This document shows positions 51,353 to 60,798 of a DNA stretch of 64,000 nucleotides, piece by piece (position 1 is the stretch's first letter; each line of letters begins with the position of its first letter). The notes under the pieces were generated by a model. The model was given only the letters and a program-made list of their open reading frames with translations, was not told the origin of the DNA and did not search any database. The position numbers and the translations under genes are program-made. Location of the stretch: contig NZ_CP049249.1 of the NCBI RefSeq assembly GCF_011046895.1, forward strand, positions 310,001-374,000, in the 5' to 3' direction. This DNA is from Rhizobium rhizoryzae (GTDB taxonomy: Bacteria; Pseudomonadota; Alphaproteobacteria; Rhizobiales; Rhizobiaceae).

Positions 51353-52299
51353 AAGCCTTTACTTACGAGCGGGCGACTTCGGTGGAACAGGCTGCGTCGA
51401 TGGCCGCTTCGAACCCGGACGCGCGGTTCATCGCAGGTGGCACGAACCTCCTCGATCTGATGAAACTTCAGATCGAAACGCCCCTGCATCTCATCGACAT
51501 TAACCACGTCGGCCTCGACAAGATCGAACCGACGGATGACGGCGGTTTGCGCGTCGGCGCAATGGTGCGCAATACGGCACTCGCAGCCGATGAGCGCGTC
51601 AGGCGTGATTACTCGGTTCTAAGCCGAGCGCTTGTCGCAGGTGCTTCCGGTCAATTGCGCAACAAGGCAACGACGGCCGGCAACCTTCTCCAACGCACAC
51701 GCTGTCCTTACTTTTACGATACGAACCAGCCGTGCAACAAGCGGCAACCAGGTAGTGGCTGTTCCGCCATTGGCGGCTTCTCACGGCAGCATGCAGTCGT
51801 TGGGACGAGTGAGGCCTGTATTGCAACGCATCCGAGCGACATGGCAATAGCGATGCGGGCGTTGGATGCAAAGGTTGAAACAGTTAAAGGTGACGGCACC
51901 CGCAGGTCGATACCGATTGCCGATTTTCATCGGCTACCGGGTGACACGCCGCACATCGAAACAAATCTCGAGCGCGGTGAATTCATAACAGCGGTTACCT
52001 TGCCCGCGCCGATTGGTGGAAAACACGTCTATCGTAAAGTTCGCGATCGCGCGTCCTACGCCTTTGCGCTGGTATCGGTCGCGGCGGTCGTCCAGCCGGA
52101 TGGAACAGGCCGCTTTGCGATTGGCGGCGTGGCGCACAAGCCATGGCGTGTCGATGAGGCTGATGCACGGCTGAAAGCAGGTGCCAGAGAGGCGGCCAGA
52201 GCGGCATTGGCCGATGCGCGACCAACCGAGCAGAACCGTTACAAGCTCGACCTTGTCGAACGTACGCTGGGCGCAGCCCTGGCTGAAGCAAAGGGCTGA
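51349..52299 (+). CDS. paoB: Periplasmic aldehyde oxidoreductase, FAD and [4Fe-4S] subunit
   Basis: Flavin subunit of 316 residues (CODH-M type). FAD contacts are in [13 protein letters not shown] (about 28-40) and [21 protein letters not shown]. It has the insertion typical of PaoB with Cys119, Cys129, Cys138 and Cys157 ([17 protein letters not shown]), which holds an extra [4Fe-4S] cluster absent from classical xanthine dehydrogenases. This identifies it as the PaoB type and not XdhB. Confidence 0.92.
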   Translation: MKAFTYERATSVEQAASMAASNPDARFIAGGTNLLDLMKLQIETPLHLIDINHVGLDKIEPTDDGGLRVGAMVRNTALAADERVRRDYSVLSRALVAGASGQLRNKATTAGNLLQRTRCPYFYDTNQPCNKRQPGSGCSAIGGFSRQHAVVGTSEACIATHPSDMAIAMRALDAKVETVKGDGTRRSIPIADFHRLPGDTPHIETNLERGEFITAVTLPAPIGGKHVYRKVRDRASYAFALVSVAAVVQPDGTGRFAIGGVAHKPWRVDEADARLKAGAREAARAALADARPTEQNRYKLDLVERTLGAALAEAKG

Positions 52300-52303
52300 A
52301 CAG

Positions 52304-54508
52304 ATGAAATTCGAGAAACCAGCCGAAATGAACCCGATCGACCGGATGAAGGTCGTTGGTCAGCCGATCCGCCGTATTGACGGTGAGCTGAAGGTCAGTG
52401 GTCAGGCGAAGTATGCCTATGAATGGCATGACCCTGCCGGACTATATGCCTACGGGTACCCTGTCGGATCCGCCATCGCCAAGGGGCATATCCTTGCCAT
52501 CGATAGTGAGGCGGCTCAGCGGGCGCCGGGCGTTCTCAAAGTGGTGACGAGCCTTGATGTCGGTGATCGCGAAAAGGGAAAATTCAATACGGCCAAACTG
52601 TTCGGCGGCAGCGAAATCCAGCACTACCATCAGGCGGTCGCAGTGGTGGTGGCGGAAACATTCGAACAGGCCAGAGACGCAGCCGCGCTGTTGAAGATCG
52701 AATATGCTGAAGAAGCCGGATGTTTCTCGCTCAAAGAGGCCAAGCCATCAGCCGTGAAGCCGAAAGATGCGGGTGGTTCCGAACCGGATACATCCGTTGG
52801 TGATTTCGCCGGTGCCTTCCGTTCGGCGGAAGTAACGCTTGACGAAGAGTATTCGACGCCCGACCAGTCCCACTCGATGATGGAGCCGCACGCTTCGCTT
52901 GCTGCCTGGGACGGCGACGAGTTGACGCTCTGGACCTCCAGCCAGATGATCGACTGGTGGCGCGGTGATCTGGCTACAACACTTGGCATAGACAAGGAAA
53001 AGATCACGCTCATGTCGCCTTTCATCGGCGGCGGTTTCGGTGGCAAACTTTTCTTGCGCGCTGATGCAGTTCTTGCAGCCTTCGCGGCCAAGGCAATCGG
53101 ACGTCCGGTCAAGGTGGCGTTGCCGCGTCCCTTGATGGCCAACAATACCACGCATCGTCCGGCCACCATACAGCGCATCCGCATCGGGGCGTCCAAAGAC
53201 GGCAAGATTTCCGCCATCGGTCATGAAAGCTGGTCAGGCGACCTCGCTGGTGGTCAGCCGGAAGCAGCAGTTATGCAGACACGTCTGCTTTACGCTGGCG
53301 AAAACAGAATGACGGCCATGCGGCTTGCCACCCTGAACCTGGCGGAAGGCAATGCCATGCGTGCGCCTGGTGAAGCGCCGGGATTGATGGCCCTTGAGAT
53401 CGCAATGGATGAAATGGCCGAAAAGCTCGGCATGGATCCCGTTGCTTTCCGAAAGCTGAACGACACCCAGGTGGACCCGGAAAATCGAGAGCGTCCGTTC
53501 ACGCAGCGCAATCTCAATGGATGTCTCGATCTCGGCGCTGAGCGCTTCGGTTGGCAAAATCGCGGCAAGCCTGGGTCTCGCACGGAGGGCAACGTGCTGA
53601 TCGGCATGGGTGTTGCTGCCGCCTTCAGGAACAACCTGCTGCTTCCATCTGCTGCACGTGTTCGGCTCGATCAGAGTGGTATCCTGACGGTCGAGACAGA
53701 CATGACGGACATCGGCACGGGCAGCTATACGATCATAGCGCAAACCGCAGCGGAAATGCTCGGGCTTCCGATCAACCGCGTGGCTGTGCATCTGGGCGAC
53801 AGCCGTTTCCCGGTATCTGCTGGTTCAGGTGGGCAGTTCGGTGCGAACTGTTCGACCTCCGGCGTTTATGCCGCTTGCGTGAAGTTGCGCGAAGCAATCG
53901 CTGCCAAGCTCGGCTTCAATTCGGCAGATGCCGTGTTCGAGGATGGCCAGGTGCGACTCGGAAACCGCGCTGTGCCTTTGGCTGATGCGGTTGGTCCCGA
54001 GGGTCTGAACGGCGAGGACGGGGTTGAATGGGGCGATCTCTCGGAGACCCATCAGCAATCGACCTTCGGTGCGCACTTTGTCGAAGTCGGCGTCGACAGG
54101 TTTACCGGTGAAACCCGCATTCGCCGCATGCTGGCCGTCTGTGCGGCTGGCCGCATTCTCAATCCGGTCACTGCCCGGAGCCAGGTTATTGGTGCCATGA
54201 CGATGGGTGTGGGTGGCGCGCTGACGGAAGAGCTTGCTGTCGACGAGCGTCGCGGCTTCTTCGTCAACCACGATCTGGCAGGCTACGAGGTGCCGGTTCA
54301 CGCCGATATTCCGCATCAGGAAGTCATCTTCATGGAGGAGGCCGATCCCTATTCGTCACCCATGAAGGCGAAGGGTGTGGGCGAGCTCGGTCTTTGCGGC
54401 GTGTCTGCAGCGATTGCAAACGCCATCTATAATGCGACAGGCGTACGGTTGCGCCATTATCCGCTGACGCTCGACAAGATGTTGCACCAATTGCCTGAGG
54501 TGGCATGA
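52304..54508 (+). CDS. paoC: Periplasmic aldehyde oxidoreductase, molybdenum-binding subunit
   Basis: Catalytic subunit of 734 residues that holds the molybdopterin cofactor. Visible motifs are GGGFGGKLF (about 244-252), AMRAPGEAPGLMALE (about 349-363), the TDIGTGSYT block, and the catalytic Glu in AKGVGELGLCGV near residue 692. In E. coli the enzyme oxidises a broad range of aromatic aldehydes in the periplasm. The chaperone gene paoD does not follow, so maturation must be supplied from elsewhere. The substrate here is unknown; a detoxifying role is possible. Confidence 0.92.
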   Translation: MKFEKPAEMNPIDRMKVVGQPIRRIDGELKVSGQAKYAYEWHDPAGLYAYGYPVGSAIAKGHILAIDSEAAQRAPGVLKVVTSLDVGDREKGKFNTAKLFGGSEIQHYHQAVAVVVAETFEQARDAAALLKIEYAEEAGCFSLKEAKPSAVKPKDAGGSEPDTSVGDFAGAFRSAEVTLDEEYSTPDQSHSMMEPHASLAAWDGDELTLWTSSQMIDWWRGDLATTLGIDKEKITLMSPFIGGGFGGKLFLRADAVLAAFAAKAIGRPVKVALPRPLMANNTTHRPATIQRIRIGASKDGKISAIGHESWSGDLAGGQPEAAVMQTRLLYAGENRMTAMRLATLNLAEGNAMRAPGEAPGLMALEIAMDEMAEKLGMDPVAFRKLNDTQVDPENRERPFTQRNLNGCLDLGAERFGWQNRGKPGSRTEGNVLIGMGVAAAFRNNLLLPSAARVRLDQSGILTVETDMTDIGTGSYTIIAQTAAEMLGLPINRVAVHLGDSRFPVSAGSGGQFGANCSTSGVYAACVKLREAIAAKLGFNSADAVFEDGQVRLGNRAVPLADAVGPEGLNGEDGVEWGDLSETHQQSTFGAHFVEVGVDRFTGETRIRRMLAVCAAGRILNPVTARSQVIGAMTMGVGGALTEELAVDERRGFFVNHDLAGYEVPVHADIPHQEVIFMEEADPYSSPMKAKGVGELGLCGVSAAIANAIYNATGVRLRHYPLTLDKMLHQLPEVA

Positions 54509-54513
54509 CTTAG

Positions 54514-54553
54514 AGACAATGGCCCGGCCTATCTTGGGACCGGGCCATTGTCT
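54514..54553. terminator. Bidirectional terminator between paoC and the hutX-like gene
   Basis: A 14-bp perfect stem AGACAATGGCCCGG (54514-54527)/CCGGGCCATTGTCT (54540-54553) with a 12-base loop lies between two convergent genes. Confidence 0.8.
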
Positions 54554-54596
54554 GTGCTGATCTTTCACGATCTCGGGTGTCCACCCGACACAACTG

Positions 54597-55118
54597 TCAG
54601 CTTCGTTTTTGCTCGAACAGGGCTTCAAATTTTTTGAGTTGTGGTTCCCGCAATTCACGCGCCTCATCGCGTGGCACGAACACTTTGAACATGGCGCGCC
54701 CCTGGTCGTTCATGAACCAGACGGAACACGAACGACGCCCATGGAAAGGTCGATCCACCAAAGCGATGCCGGAGCAGTTGGCCTTGCGGATATGTCCACC
54801 AATCGGGCTATCGCCGTGAATGTTGAACCAGCCATGGCTTTCGCTACCTTGTGGCAAGGGACCGTCAACTTCCAGAACGATATCGGACGTGTGGACGATG
54901 AAAAGAACATCGCCCCAAGAGGCAAGGTCTGACCAGACAGCGCCGAACTCTGCTGCCGGTAGCCGGATCACCGAACCAGCGGGAAGGACTGCGAGGACAT
55001 CTGCAGGGCTGACGCCTGCCTGATCGGCCAGCGCTTCAATAACACCATCCGGTTTCTCGGCAAGCGCGGCACGTGCCCGCGCTAACCTTTCCTCATCAAC
55101 AAGAGTATTGGCGCTCAT
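54597..55118 (-). CDS. HutX/HuvX-family cytosolic heme-handling protein
   Basis: Heme-binding family protein of 173 residues. Landmarks are ALAEKPDGVIEALADQAGVSPADVL (an N-terminal helical part), WGDVLFIVHTSDIVLEVDGPLPQG (about 69-92) and the conserved HGWFNIHGDSPIGGHIR with possible heme-ligand His. HutX proteins pass heme to a degrading enzyme. It overlaps the monooxygenase gene upstream by ATGA, so the pair act together on heme imported by HmuTUV. There is no signal peptide, consistent with a cytosolic location. Confidence 0.87.
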   Translation of the reverse strand: MSANTLVDEERLARARAALAEKPDGVIEALADQAGVSPADVLAVLPAGSVIRLPAAEFGAVWSDLASWGDVLFIVHTSDIVLEVDGPLPQGSESHGWFNIHGDSPIGGHIRKANCSGIALVDRPFHGRRSCSVWFMNDQGRAMFKVFVPRDEARELREPQLKKFEALFEQKRS

Positions 55119-55459
55119 GCAGCCTCCGCGCTTTTGCCGCTGCGGTCCTCATGAATAATAACCTCAAAGCCCTCGAAGTGCGGACCGGACAGATATTCCA
55201 CCTTGCCTCGGTTCTGACCCGCACGCGCATGGGCCGCCCTGAATTGCTCGGATTTGGTCCAGGCAGTGAAATGCTCCGCAGTTTCCCAAACCGTATGGGA
55301 CACATAGAGCGTGTGATCTTCTTGGCTGGCGCCCTTCAGCATATGAAATTCCATATAGCCGGGCATGGTTGAGAGATGCCGTTCACGCGTGCGCCAGATC
55401 TCTTCGAAGGCTTCTTCAAAGCCGGTCACGACACGGAAACGGTTCATGGCGATATACAT
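55115..55459 (-). CDS. IsdG/HmuQ-like heme-degrading monooxygenase
   Basis: Antibiotic-biosynthesis-monooxygenase fold protein of 114 residues. The heme-degradation triad of IsdG (Asn, Trp, His) is present at Asn6, Trp67 and His77, practically the same numbers as in staphylococcal IsdG. Blocks are MNRFRVVTGFEEAFEE and SHTVWETAEHFTAWTKSEQF. It is coupled to the HutX-like gene and divergent from hmuTUV. It likely opens the heme ring to release iron; no HmuS/HemS-type gene is present nearby. Confidence 0.87.
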   Translation of the reverse strand: MYIAMNRFRVVTGFEEAFEEIWRTRERHLSTMPGYMEFHMLKGASQEDHTLYVSHTVWETAEHFTAWTKSEQFRAAHARAGQNRGKVEYLSGPHFEGFEVIIHEDRSGKSAEAA

Positions 55460-55501
55460 TCTCGGTCCCTTTTAAGTGGTGTATTGCAGTCAAGATATAT
55501 G

Positions 55502-55561
55502 TTGCCACGACGCCTGGGAAGTCCTAATAGTGGATTTTAACAGTCATGTTTAAGCGTGACT
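55502..55561 (+). promoter_or_regulatory. Candidate hmuTUV promoter with AGTCA-N10-TGACT dyad
   Basis: TTGCCA (55502-55507) and TAATAG (55525-55530) are 17 bases apart. AGTCA (55542-55546) and TGACT (55557-55561) form a dyad around the expected start point. No TGA-N9-TCA RirA box is found here. Confidence 0.4.
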
Positions 55562-55592
55562 CTAAGTAGCAATCCGCACCCGGAGGATGATC

Positions 55593-56477
55593 GTGCTTCA
55601 CCCGCGCATCAGCAGATTATTGTTGGCTCTCTTTGCAGTCCTGGCCAGCTTGAATATGACCGCTGCAGGCGCGCAAGAGAAAAAATCATTTCCGGAGGCA
55701 AAGCGGATCGTTTCCGTTGGAGGCACGGTCACGGAAATCCTTTATGCGCTGAATGCGCAGGAGCGGATCATCGCCGTTGATGCCACCAGCATCCATCCGC
55801 CGCAAGCGAGAGAAAAGGCGGATGTGGGCTATATGCGGGCCCTGTCTCCGGAAGGAATTATCGGGCAGAACCCGGACCTTATCCTGTTGCAGGAGGGTTC
55901 AGGCCCGCCGGATGCCATTTCCGTTCTCCGCGCAAGCGGCCTTCCAGTCGTTACAATCGCGTCAAAGCCGAACGCGCAGTCGGTTTCGCAGAAGATCCGA
56001 GATGTTGGTGCCGCGGTCGGCTTAGACACTCAGGCATCCGCCATCGCTGACAGGGTAGGCTCGCAGTTATATGCTGCGATTGCCGAAAACGCCAATCGCA
56101 CCGCTGCAAAAAAGCGTGTCCTGTTCGTACTGTCGCTCGCGAACGGACGTGTGATGGTGGGCGGTAAAGATACGGAGCCCGCCGAACTCATCCGCATGGC
56201 AGGCGGCATCAATGCCGCCGAGCAGGTTTCGGGCTACAAGCCGATGACAGATGAGGCGATCATTGCCGCCAAGCCTGACTTCGTGTTGGTCATGGAGACC
56301 GGAAATCATCGTTTCACCCCCGAACAAGTATTTGAATTGCCTGCCTTCAAGTCGACGCCCGCCGGAGAGGCACGTGCTCTTCTTGGCATGGACGGGTTAT
56401 TGTTGACGGGGTTTGGTCCACGCACACCCGATGCGGTTCGCCTGCTGGCCGCGAAACTGTATGGTGGGAGCCAGTAA
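55593..56477 (+). CDS. hmuT: Hemin ABC transporter periplasmic binding protein
   Basis: Periplasmic heme-binding protein of about 294 residues. The signal peptide ISRLLLALFAVLASLNMTAAGA is at the N terminus. Class III binding-protein blocks are RIVSVGGTVTEILYALNAQ and the heme-ligand Tyr in DVGYMRALSPEGI (about 75-87), as in ShuT/HmuT. The GTG at 55593 has GGAGG at six-base spacing, whereas the ATG at 55587 directly abuts it. Delivers heme to HmuUV. Confidence 0.92.
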   Translation: MLHPRISRLLLALFAVLASLNMTAAGAQEKKSFPEAKRIVSVGGTVTEILYALNAQERIIAVDATSIHPPQAREKADVGYMRALSPEGIIGQNPDLILLQEGSGPPDAISVLRASGLPVVTIASKPNAQSVSQKIRDVGAAVGLDTQASAIADRVGSQLYAAIAENANRTAAKKRVLFVLSLANGRVMVGGKDTEPAELIRMAGGINAAEQVSGYKPMTDEAIIAAKPDFVLVMETGNHRFTPEQVFELPAFKSTPAGEARALLGMDGLLLTGFGPRTPDAVRLLAAKLYGGSQ

Positions 56478-56478
56478 A

Positions 56479-57561
56479 GTGGTTGAAGCGGCGCTGCGGC
56501 TTCTGAAGCTTCAGGAGACAGGCGATCGGTCTCGCCTTGGCTTCTTTACGCTGGTCGGCCTGACGATCCTGCTGCTTGCAGCCATAGCACTTTCGCTCGC
56601 AGTCGGCGCCACGGGTGTCAATCTCTGGCATGTCTGGCAATATGTGAACGGGCAGGGTTCTTCTCTTGCATTGCAGGAGCGCGTCGTGCTGGAAGCCGTC
56701 CGTCTGCCGCGAACCGCCCTTGCGATGCTGGTTGGCGCAGGTCTTGCCGTATCCGGCGCCATGATGCAGGGCTTGTTCCGCAATCCTCTTGCGGATCCCG
56801 GCGTCGTCGGGGTTACGTCGGGTGCAGCTCTCTTTGCCGTGATGGGTATCGTACTCGGAGGAGGGCCGCTGCTTGCGATATCAAGCGCTCTCGGCAGCCA
56901 TTTTCTACCGTTCATGGCATTCCTCGGCGGGTTGCTGAACACCTGGCTGCTCTATCGGATCGCCACCAGCGGCGGCCAGACCCAGACGGCGACACTCATT
57001 CTTTCCGGGATAGCTGTCGGCGCCATTAGCGCCGCGCTCATGGGGGTGCTGATTTTCGTCGCAGACGATCGACAACTGCGCGACATAACGTTCTGGTCCC
57101 TCGGCTCGCTCAGTGGAGCGTCATGGGCGCGCGTTCTCTCTGTTCTGCCCTTTGTCTTCATGGTCGTCGCCATCACGCCGTCAGTTGCGCGCGGGCTCGA
57201 TGCGCTGGTTCTGGGGGATGCAGCCGCGTTTCACATGGGGATCCGTGTGCAAAGGCTGAAGCGACTTATCGTTCTAGCCGTTGCCGCTGCCTGTGGTGCG
57301 ACGGTTGCGGTGGCCGGTTCCATCGGCTTCGTGGGGATCATTGTCCCGCATCTTCTGCGAATGATCATCGGGCCGTCGCACCGCTTTCTTCTGCCAGCAT
57401 CCGCGCTTGGTGGCGCTGTCCTTCTTCTGGTTGCCGATAGCGTTGCCCGTACTGTCGTCGCACCCGCGGAATTACCGCTTGGCATCATCACGGCTCTGTT
57501 CGGAGCTCCTGTCTTCCTTATGCTGTTGCTGGCGCGACGCGGCTCGGGGTCTGTCCTATGA
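56479..57561 (+). CDS. hmuU: Hemin ABC transporter permease
   Basis: FecCD-type permease of about 360 residues with roughly ten membrane helices. Characteristic blocks are RLPRTALAMLVGAGLAVSGAMMQGLFRNPLADPGVVGVTSGA (starting near residue 75), FWSLGSLSGASW and the C-terminal GSIGFVGIIVPHLLRMIIGPSHRFLLP. The GTG at 56479 starts right after the hmuT stop and has GGGAG eight bases upstream; an in-frame ATG at 56461 is possible. Confidence 0.93.
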   Translation: MVEAALRLLKLQETGDRSRLGFFTLVGLTILLLAAIALSLAVGATGVNLWHVWQYVNGQGSSLALQERVVLEAVRLPRTALAMLVGAGLAVSGAMMQGLFRNPLADPGVVGVTSGAALFAVMGIVLGGGPLLAISSALGSHFLPFMAFLGGLLNTWLLYRIATSGGQTQTATLILSGIAVGAISAALMGVLIFVADDRQLRDITFWSLGSLSGASWARVLSVLPFVFMVVAITPSVARGLDALVLGDAAAFHMGIRVQRLKRLIVLAVAAACGATVAVAGSIGFVGIIVPHLLRMIIGPSHRFLLPASALGGAVLLLVADSVARTVVAPAELPLGIITALFGAPVFLMLLLARRGSGSVL

Positions 57562-58340
57562 TCACGGTTCAAGCTTTGTCTGTCGAGCGCGCTTCGCGCT
57601 GTCTTCTGCACGACATCACACTGGATCTTCCGCATGGAAGCTTCACCGCTGTCATTGGTCCCAACGGTGCAGGCAAATCCACTCTCCTGAAGGCGATTAC
57701 GGGCGAAATACCCGTCTCCAGAGGCGCGATCCGATACGGGACCGAAGACCTTGCAAAGCTGGATCCTCGGGCTCTGGCGCAGCGAAGGGCCGTGTTGCCG
57801 CAATCCCTCGATATTTCATTTCCATTCACGGTGCTGGAAATCGTCCGGATGGGCGCAGTCGCCTGTGGAGCCATGGAGCCTGATCGCGAAGCGGAAAAGG
57901 CCTTGATGAAGGTTGGTCTCGCAGGTTTCCAGCATCGTCTCTACCCGACACTTTCCGGTGGCGAACAGCAGCGCGTGCAGTTTGCGCGCACTCTGGCCCA
58001 ACTTCCCTCAACCATCTGGCAGGGTGAGCCCAGAGCACTGTTTCTGGATGAACCGACCTCCAGCCTTGATCTGCGCCATCAGATCAGCGTGCTGGAAATC
58101 GCCCGTCGTTTTGCCCATGACGGTGGCATCGTAATGGCCATCCTGCACGATCTCAATCTCGTGGCTGAGTTCGCCGATCAAGTCGCTGTCCTGGATAGGG
58201 GAAGGCTTGTTTCGCTTGGCGATCGTTCGGCCACATTGACGGATGAGGTTATTGCGCCGGTCTATGGGATGTCGGGGGTTGTTGGGCGACTGCCAAGTGC
58301 CGACGTGCCATTTATTCTGCCCCAGGCGCGATATCGCTGA
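57558..58340 (+). CDS. hmuV: Hemin ABC transporter ATP-binding protein
   Basis: ATPase of 260 residues. Walker [14 protein letters not shown] (about 34-46), RRAVLPQSLDISFPFTVLEIVRMGA (HmuV Q-loop), signature LSGGEQQRVQFARTLAQL, then the HmuV-type insert WQGEPRALFLDEPTSSLDLRHQ with Walker B. ATGA overlap with hmuU. Completes the heme importer; a strong terminator follows between it and the convergent receptor gene. Confidence 0.95.
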   Translation: MITVQALSVERASRCLLHDITLDLPHGSFTAVIGPNGAGKSTLLKAITGEIPVSRGAIRYGTEDLAKLDPRALAQRRAVLPQSLDISFPFTVLEIVRMGAVACGAMEPDREAEKALMKVGLAGFQHRLYPTLSGGEQQRVQFARTLAQLPSTIWQGEPRALFLDEPTSSLDLRHQISVLEIARRFAHDGGIVMAILHDLNLVAEFADQVAVLDRGRLVSLGDRSATLTDEVIAPVYGMSGVVGRLPSADVPFILPQARYR

Positions 58341-58390
58341 ACCGGTGAACAACTGTCTTTTCGGGCATTCGGAGACATTACGAAAGAGCA

Positions 58391-58418
58391 GGGCGCGGCT
58401 CCCTTTCGAGCCGCGCCC
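58391..58418. terminator. Bidirectional terminator between hmuV and heme receptor gene
   Basis: Perfect 11-bp stem GGGCGCGGCTC (58391-58401)/GAGCCGCGCCC (58408-58418), six-base loop, between convergent genes. Confidence 0.8.
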
Positions 58419-58428
58419 CACTTGCTGT

Positions 58429-60696
58429 TTAGAAGCGCTGCGTCAGCGATATCTTGAAGCTGCGACCGGGTTCTGAATAGAATTCGCGGGCCTGCGTGTT
58501 GGCATTGCTGCGCACCGATGCGTAGTCGTAATAGGTCTTGTCGAACACATTGTAGACACCGGCATTGATGCGCAGTCCCTTTGTCTGTTCCGGCTCCCAC
58601 CAGGCTGTCAGATCTACAAGGCCATAGCCATTCGTCGGGAAGTAGGTTCCGCCCTTACCATCGTCATCGCGGGATGCGCCAACGCCAATCAGGTCGACAC
58701 CGACGCCCCATGTGGTGGTGTCGTAACCCAAGCTTGCCACCGCCTTCATAGGGGCCACGGAGCGGATGAACGTGTTGTTGTCCAGATCCTTGCTTCCCAA
58801 AGCAGCCAGGCTTGCACCAATGCGGAAGCCATTGTCGAATTTCTTCTGGCCGGACATTTCGAGGCCGTAGATTTCCGCGTCCGAGATGTTGCGGTACTGG
58901 GTGATTCCGCCTTGGCGATAGTCGGACAGGGAATAGCCAAGCACGGAAGCCTCTGCAGCCGTGAGACTCCGGCTATCGATGAAGTTCTGGTAGCGGTTGT
59001 AGAAGAGGCTCAGCCGCCCGCCGAGCCGGTCATCGCCCAGGTTCGCCCCGAGTTCGAAGCCCTGGCTGGTTTCGGATTCCAGTGAGGCATTACCAAGACG
59101 AAGATAGGTGCCTGATGCGCCGAAGCGGCTGTAAAGCTCACCGGCGGTCGGCGCCCGGAACCCCATGGCCCATTGCGCATAGAGTTCTGTGGCAGGCGCC
59201 AGATCGTAGGAGAGCCTGAGTTTCGGGGAGATGGCCGTGTCATCGAAGGAGCCGGGGAGGGACGGCTTGGACGCATTGCGAGCAAAGGCTGCCGTCATCT
59301 GCGGTTCGTAGCTCACCCAATCGAAGCGTACACCCGGTGTCAGGCGGAAACCGGATTGCCCCAGCACGATTTCATCGTCGATGTAAAAGCCGATACGATG
59401 ACCGTCCACCTTGGGAGTATCAGCCTGGTTGGTGTGCAGGTTGTTGCAGGCGGTGGCAGCGCCCGTATAGACGCCACTGGCTGGCTTTGCCGGGCATGCG
59501 TCATAACCTGCCGAATATTGTTCGCTTGTCAGGCGAGCCAGATCGAAGCCGAATGTGAAGCGGTGCTCAAAGCCACCCAGATCGAGGCTCTTTTGAGCGG
59601 CCCCGATCAGGCCAAACTCTTTCTGATCCGTCGTATTCTCGCGCCCAATGGCACCAATGATGCTGGTGGAGCGATAGCCCCTATACCCATCCATGATGCC
59701 TAGCTTCTGATAGTAGAGCGATGCCCAAGCTGTGTCGACGAAGCTGTCATCGCTTTCGCTCTCGAACTTGTAGTCGATTGAAGCGCGGTCGCGATCATTG
59801 TCTTTCTGCGCATCATAGTTGCCGGGGCGGTAATTACCGTTCACCGCCTGCAAAGTGCGCATGTCGGTGTCGCGGTCCTTACGGTAGCGCTCCAGGGTCA
59901 ATCCAATCGTATGTCCATCGGACATTTCCTGACGCAGTTTGAAGAGGAGGTTGTTTTCACTGAAATCAGACGGATTGGCCTGCGTCCGCGTGGCACCATA
60001 GTCATCTACATTGCCCGTCGTTTTCGTTTCATTCCCCTTGCGGTAGCTTCCCTGAAACAGGGCAGAGGTGCCGCCCATGCGGCCTGCGATGGCCGCTGCA
60101 CCCTGCCAACTCTTGTCCGAACTGTCGTAGGTTGTCTTGGCAAGCCCACCCCAATTGCGACCTTCACCAATCAGATCTTCCGGTTCAAGCGTGCGATAGG
60201 CGAGAACGCCACCAAGCGCACCACCTCCGGCACGGCTGGAATCCGCTCCCTTCATGACATCGACCGCAGACAGAGCGCTGAAATTCACAGTGTCACTCCC
60301 GCCACTTGCGCCGCCACCAGTCAGGCCACGCGTGACATCGCTCAGGTAAGGCAGTGGAATGCCGTCGATTGTGGTCAGTACCCGACTTCCTTCCAGGCCA
60401 CGAATGTTTACAGCGCCCGTCGTACGATTGAAATTGACACCGGGTTCGGCGACACGCCCCAGATCGGAAAGGCTGGTGATCTGCCTGGCGTCGAGCGCAT
60501 CACGCTTCACCTCGCTGGTCAGCGGCGTATCGGTGGCGCTGCCTTTCGGAACTGCCCGCCGATCGCCCTTCACACTGACGCGGTCCAGCACCGTTTCCGC
60601 GGCAGGAATGTCCTGGGCGAACGCAGCCGTCATGAGGCTCACGGTGATAACGCTGGTGCACGCGAGCAGGTGGTGGGCGGAGCGGGTAAGCATCAT
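58429..60696 (-). CDS. hmuR: TonB-dependent heme/hemoglobin receptor (HmuR-like)
   Basis: Outer-membrane receptor of about 755 residues. Signal peptide LLACTSVITVSLMTAAFA, TonB-box-like ETVLDRVSV, plug domain (about 60-180) with VNIRGLEGSRVLTTIDGIPL and a 22-strand barrel ending in Phe (FKISLTQRF). The FRAP box is present (WAMGFRAPTAGELYSRFG), but the NPNL box reads LGNASLE, and no His lies between them, unlike typical HmuR. The ATG at 60696 follows GAAGAGG. A RirA-type site precedes it. Ligand is inferred from the adjacent hmu genes. Confidence 0.9.
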   Translation of the reverse strand: MMLTRSAHHLLACTSVITVSLMTAAFAQDIPAAETVLDRVSVKGDRRAVPKGSATDTPLTSEVKRDALDARQITSLSDLGRVAEPGVNFNRTTGAVNIRGLEGSRVLTTIDGIPLPYLSDVTRGLTGGGASGGSDTVNFSALSAVDVMKGADSSRAGGGALGGVLAYRTLEPEDLIGEGRNWGGLAKTTYDSSDKSWQGAAAIAGRMGGTSALFQGSYRKGNETKTTGNVDDYGATRTQANPSDFSENNLLFKLRQEMSDGHTIGLTLERYRKDRDTDMRTLQAVNGNYRPGNYDAQKDNDRDRASIDYKFESESDDSFVDTAWASLYYQKLGIMDGYRGYRSTSIIGAIGRENTTDQKEFGLIGAAQKSLDLGGFEHRFTFGFDLARLTSEQYSAGYDACPAKPASGVYTGAATACNNLHTNQADTPKVDGHRIGFYIDDEIVLGQSGFRLTPGVRFDWVSYEPQMTAAFARNASKPSLPGSFDDTAISPKLRLSYDLAPATELYAQWAMGFRAPTAGELYSRFGASGTYLRLGNASLESETSQGFELGANLGDDRLGGRLSLFYNRYQNFIDSRSLTAAEASVLGYSLSDYRQGGITQYRNISDAEIYGLEMSGQKKFDNGFRIGASLAALGSKDLDNNTFIRSVAPMKAVASLGYDTTTWGVGVDLIGVGASRDDDGKGGTYFPTNGYGLVDLTAWWEPEQTKGLRINAGVYNVFDKTYYDYASVRSNANTQAREFYSEPGRSFKISLTQRF

Positions 60697-60798
60697 AAAC
60701 CTCTTCACAGCAATAGGGAGCGCGCACGCAAAAGCGGCCGCGCGAATGGCACGTCGATGTCGAGAAATTCGGGCAGCTATCCGCCGCCTTATTCTCGT

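Noticed and set aside
55460-55592. RirA (TGA-N9-TCA) box for hmuTUV
   Set aside because: No TCA in this gap has a TGA at the right distance; only a different dyad is present.
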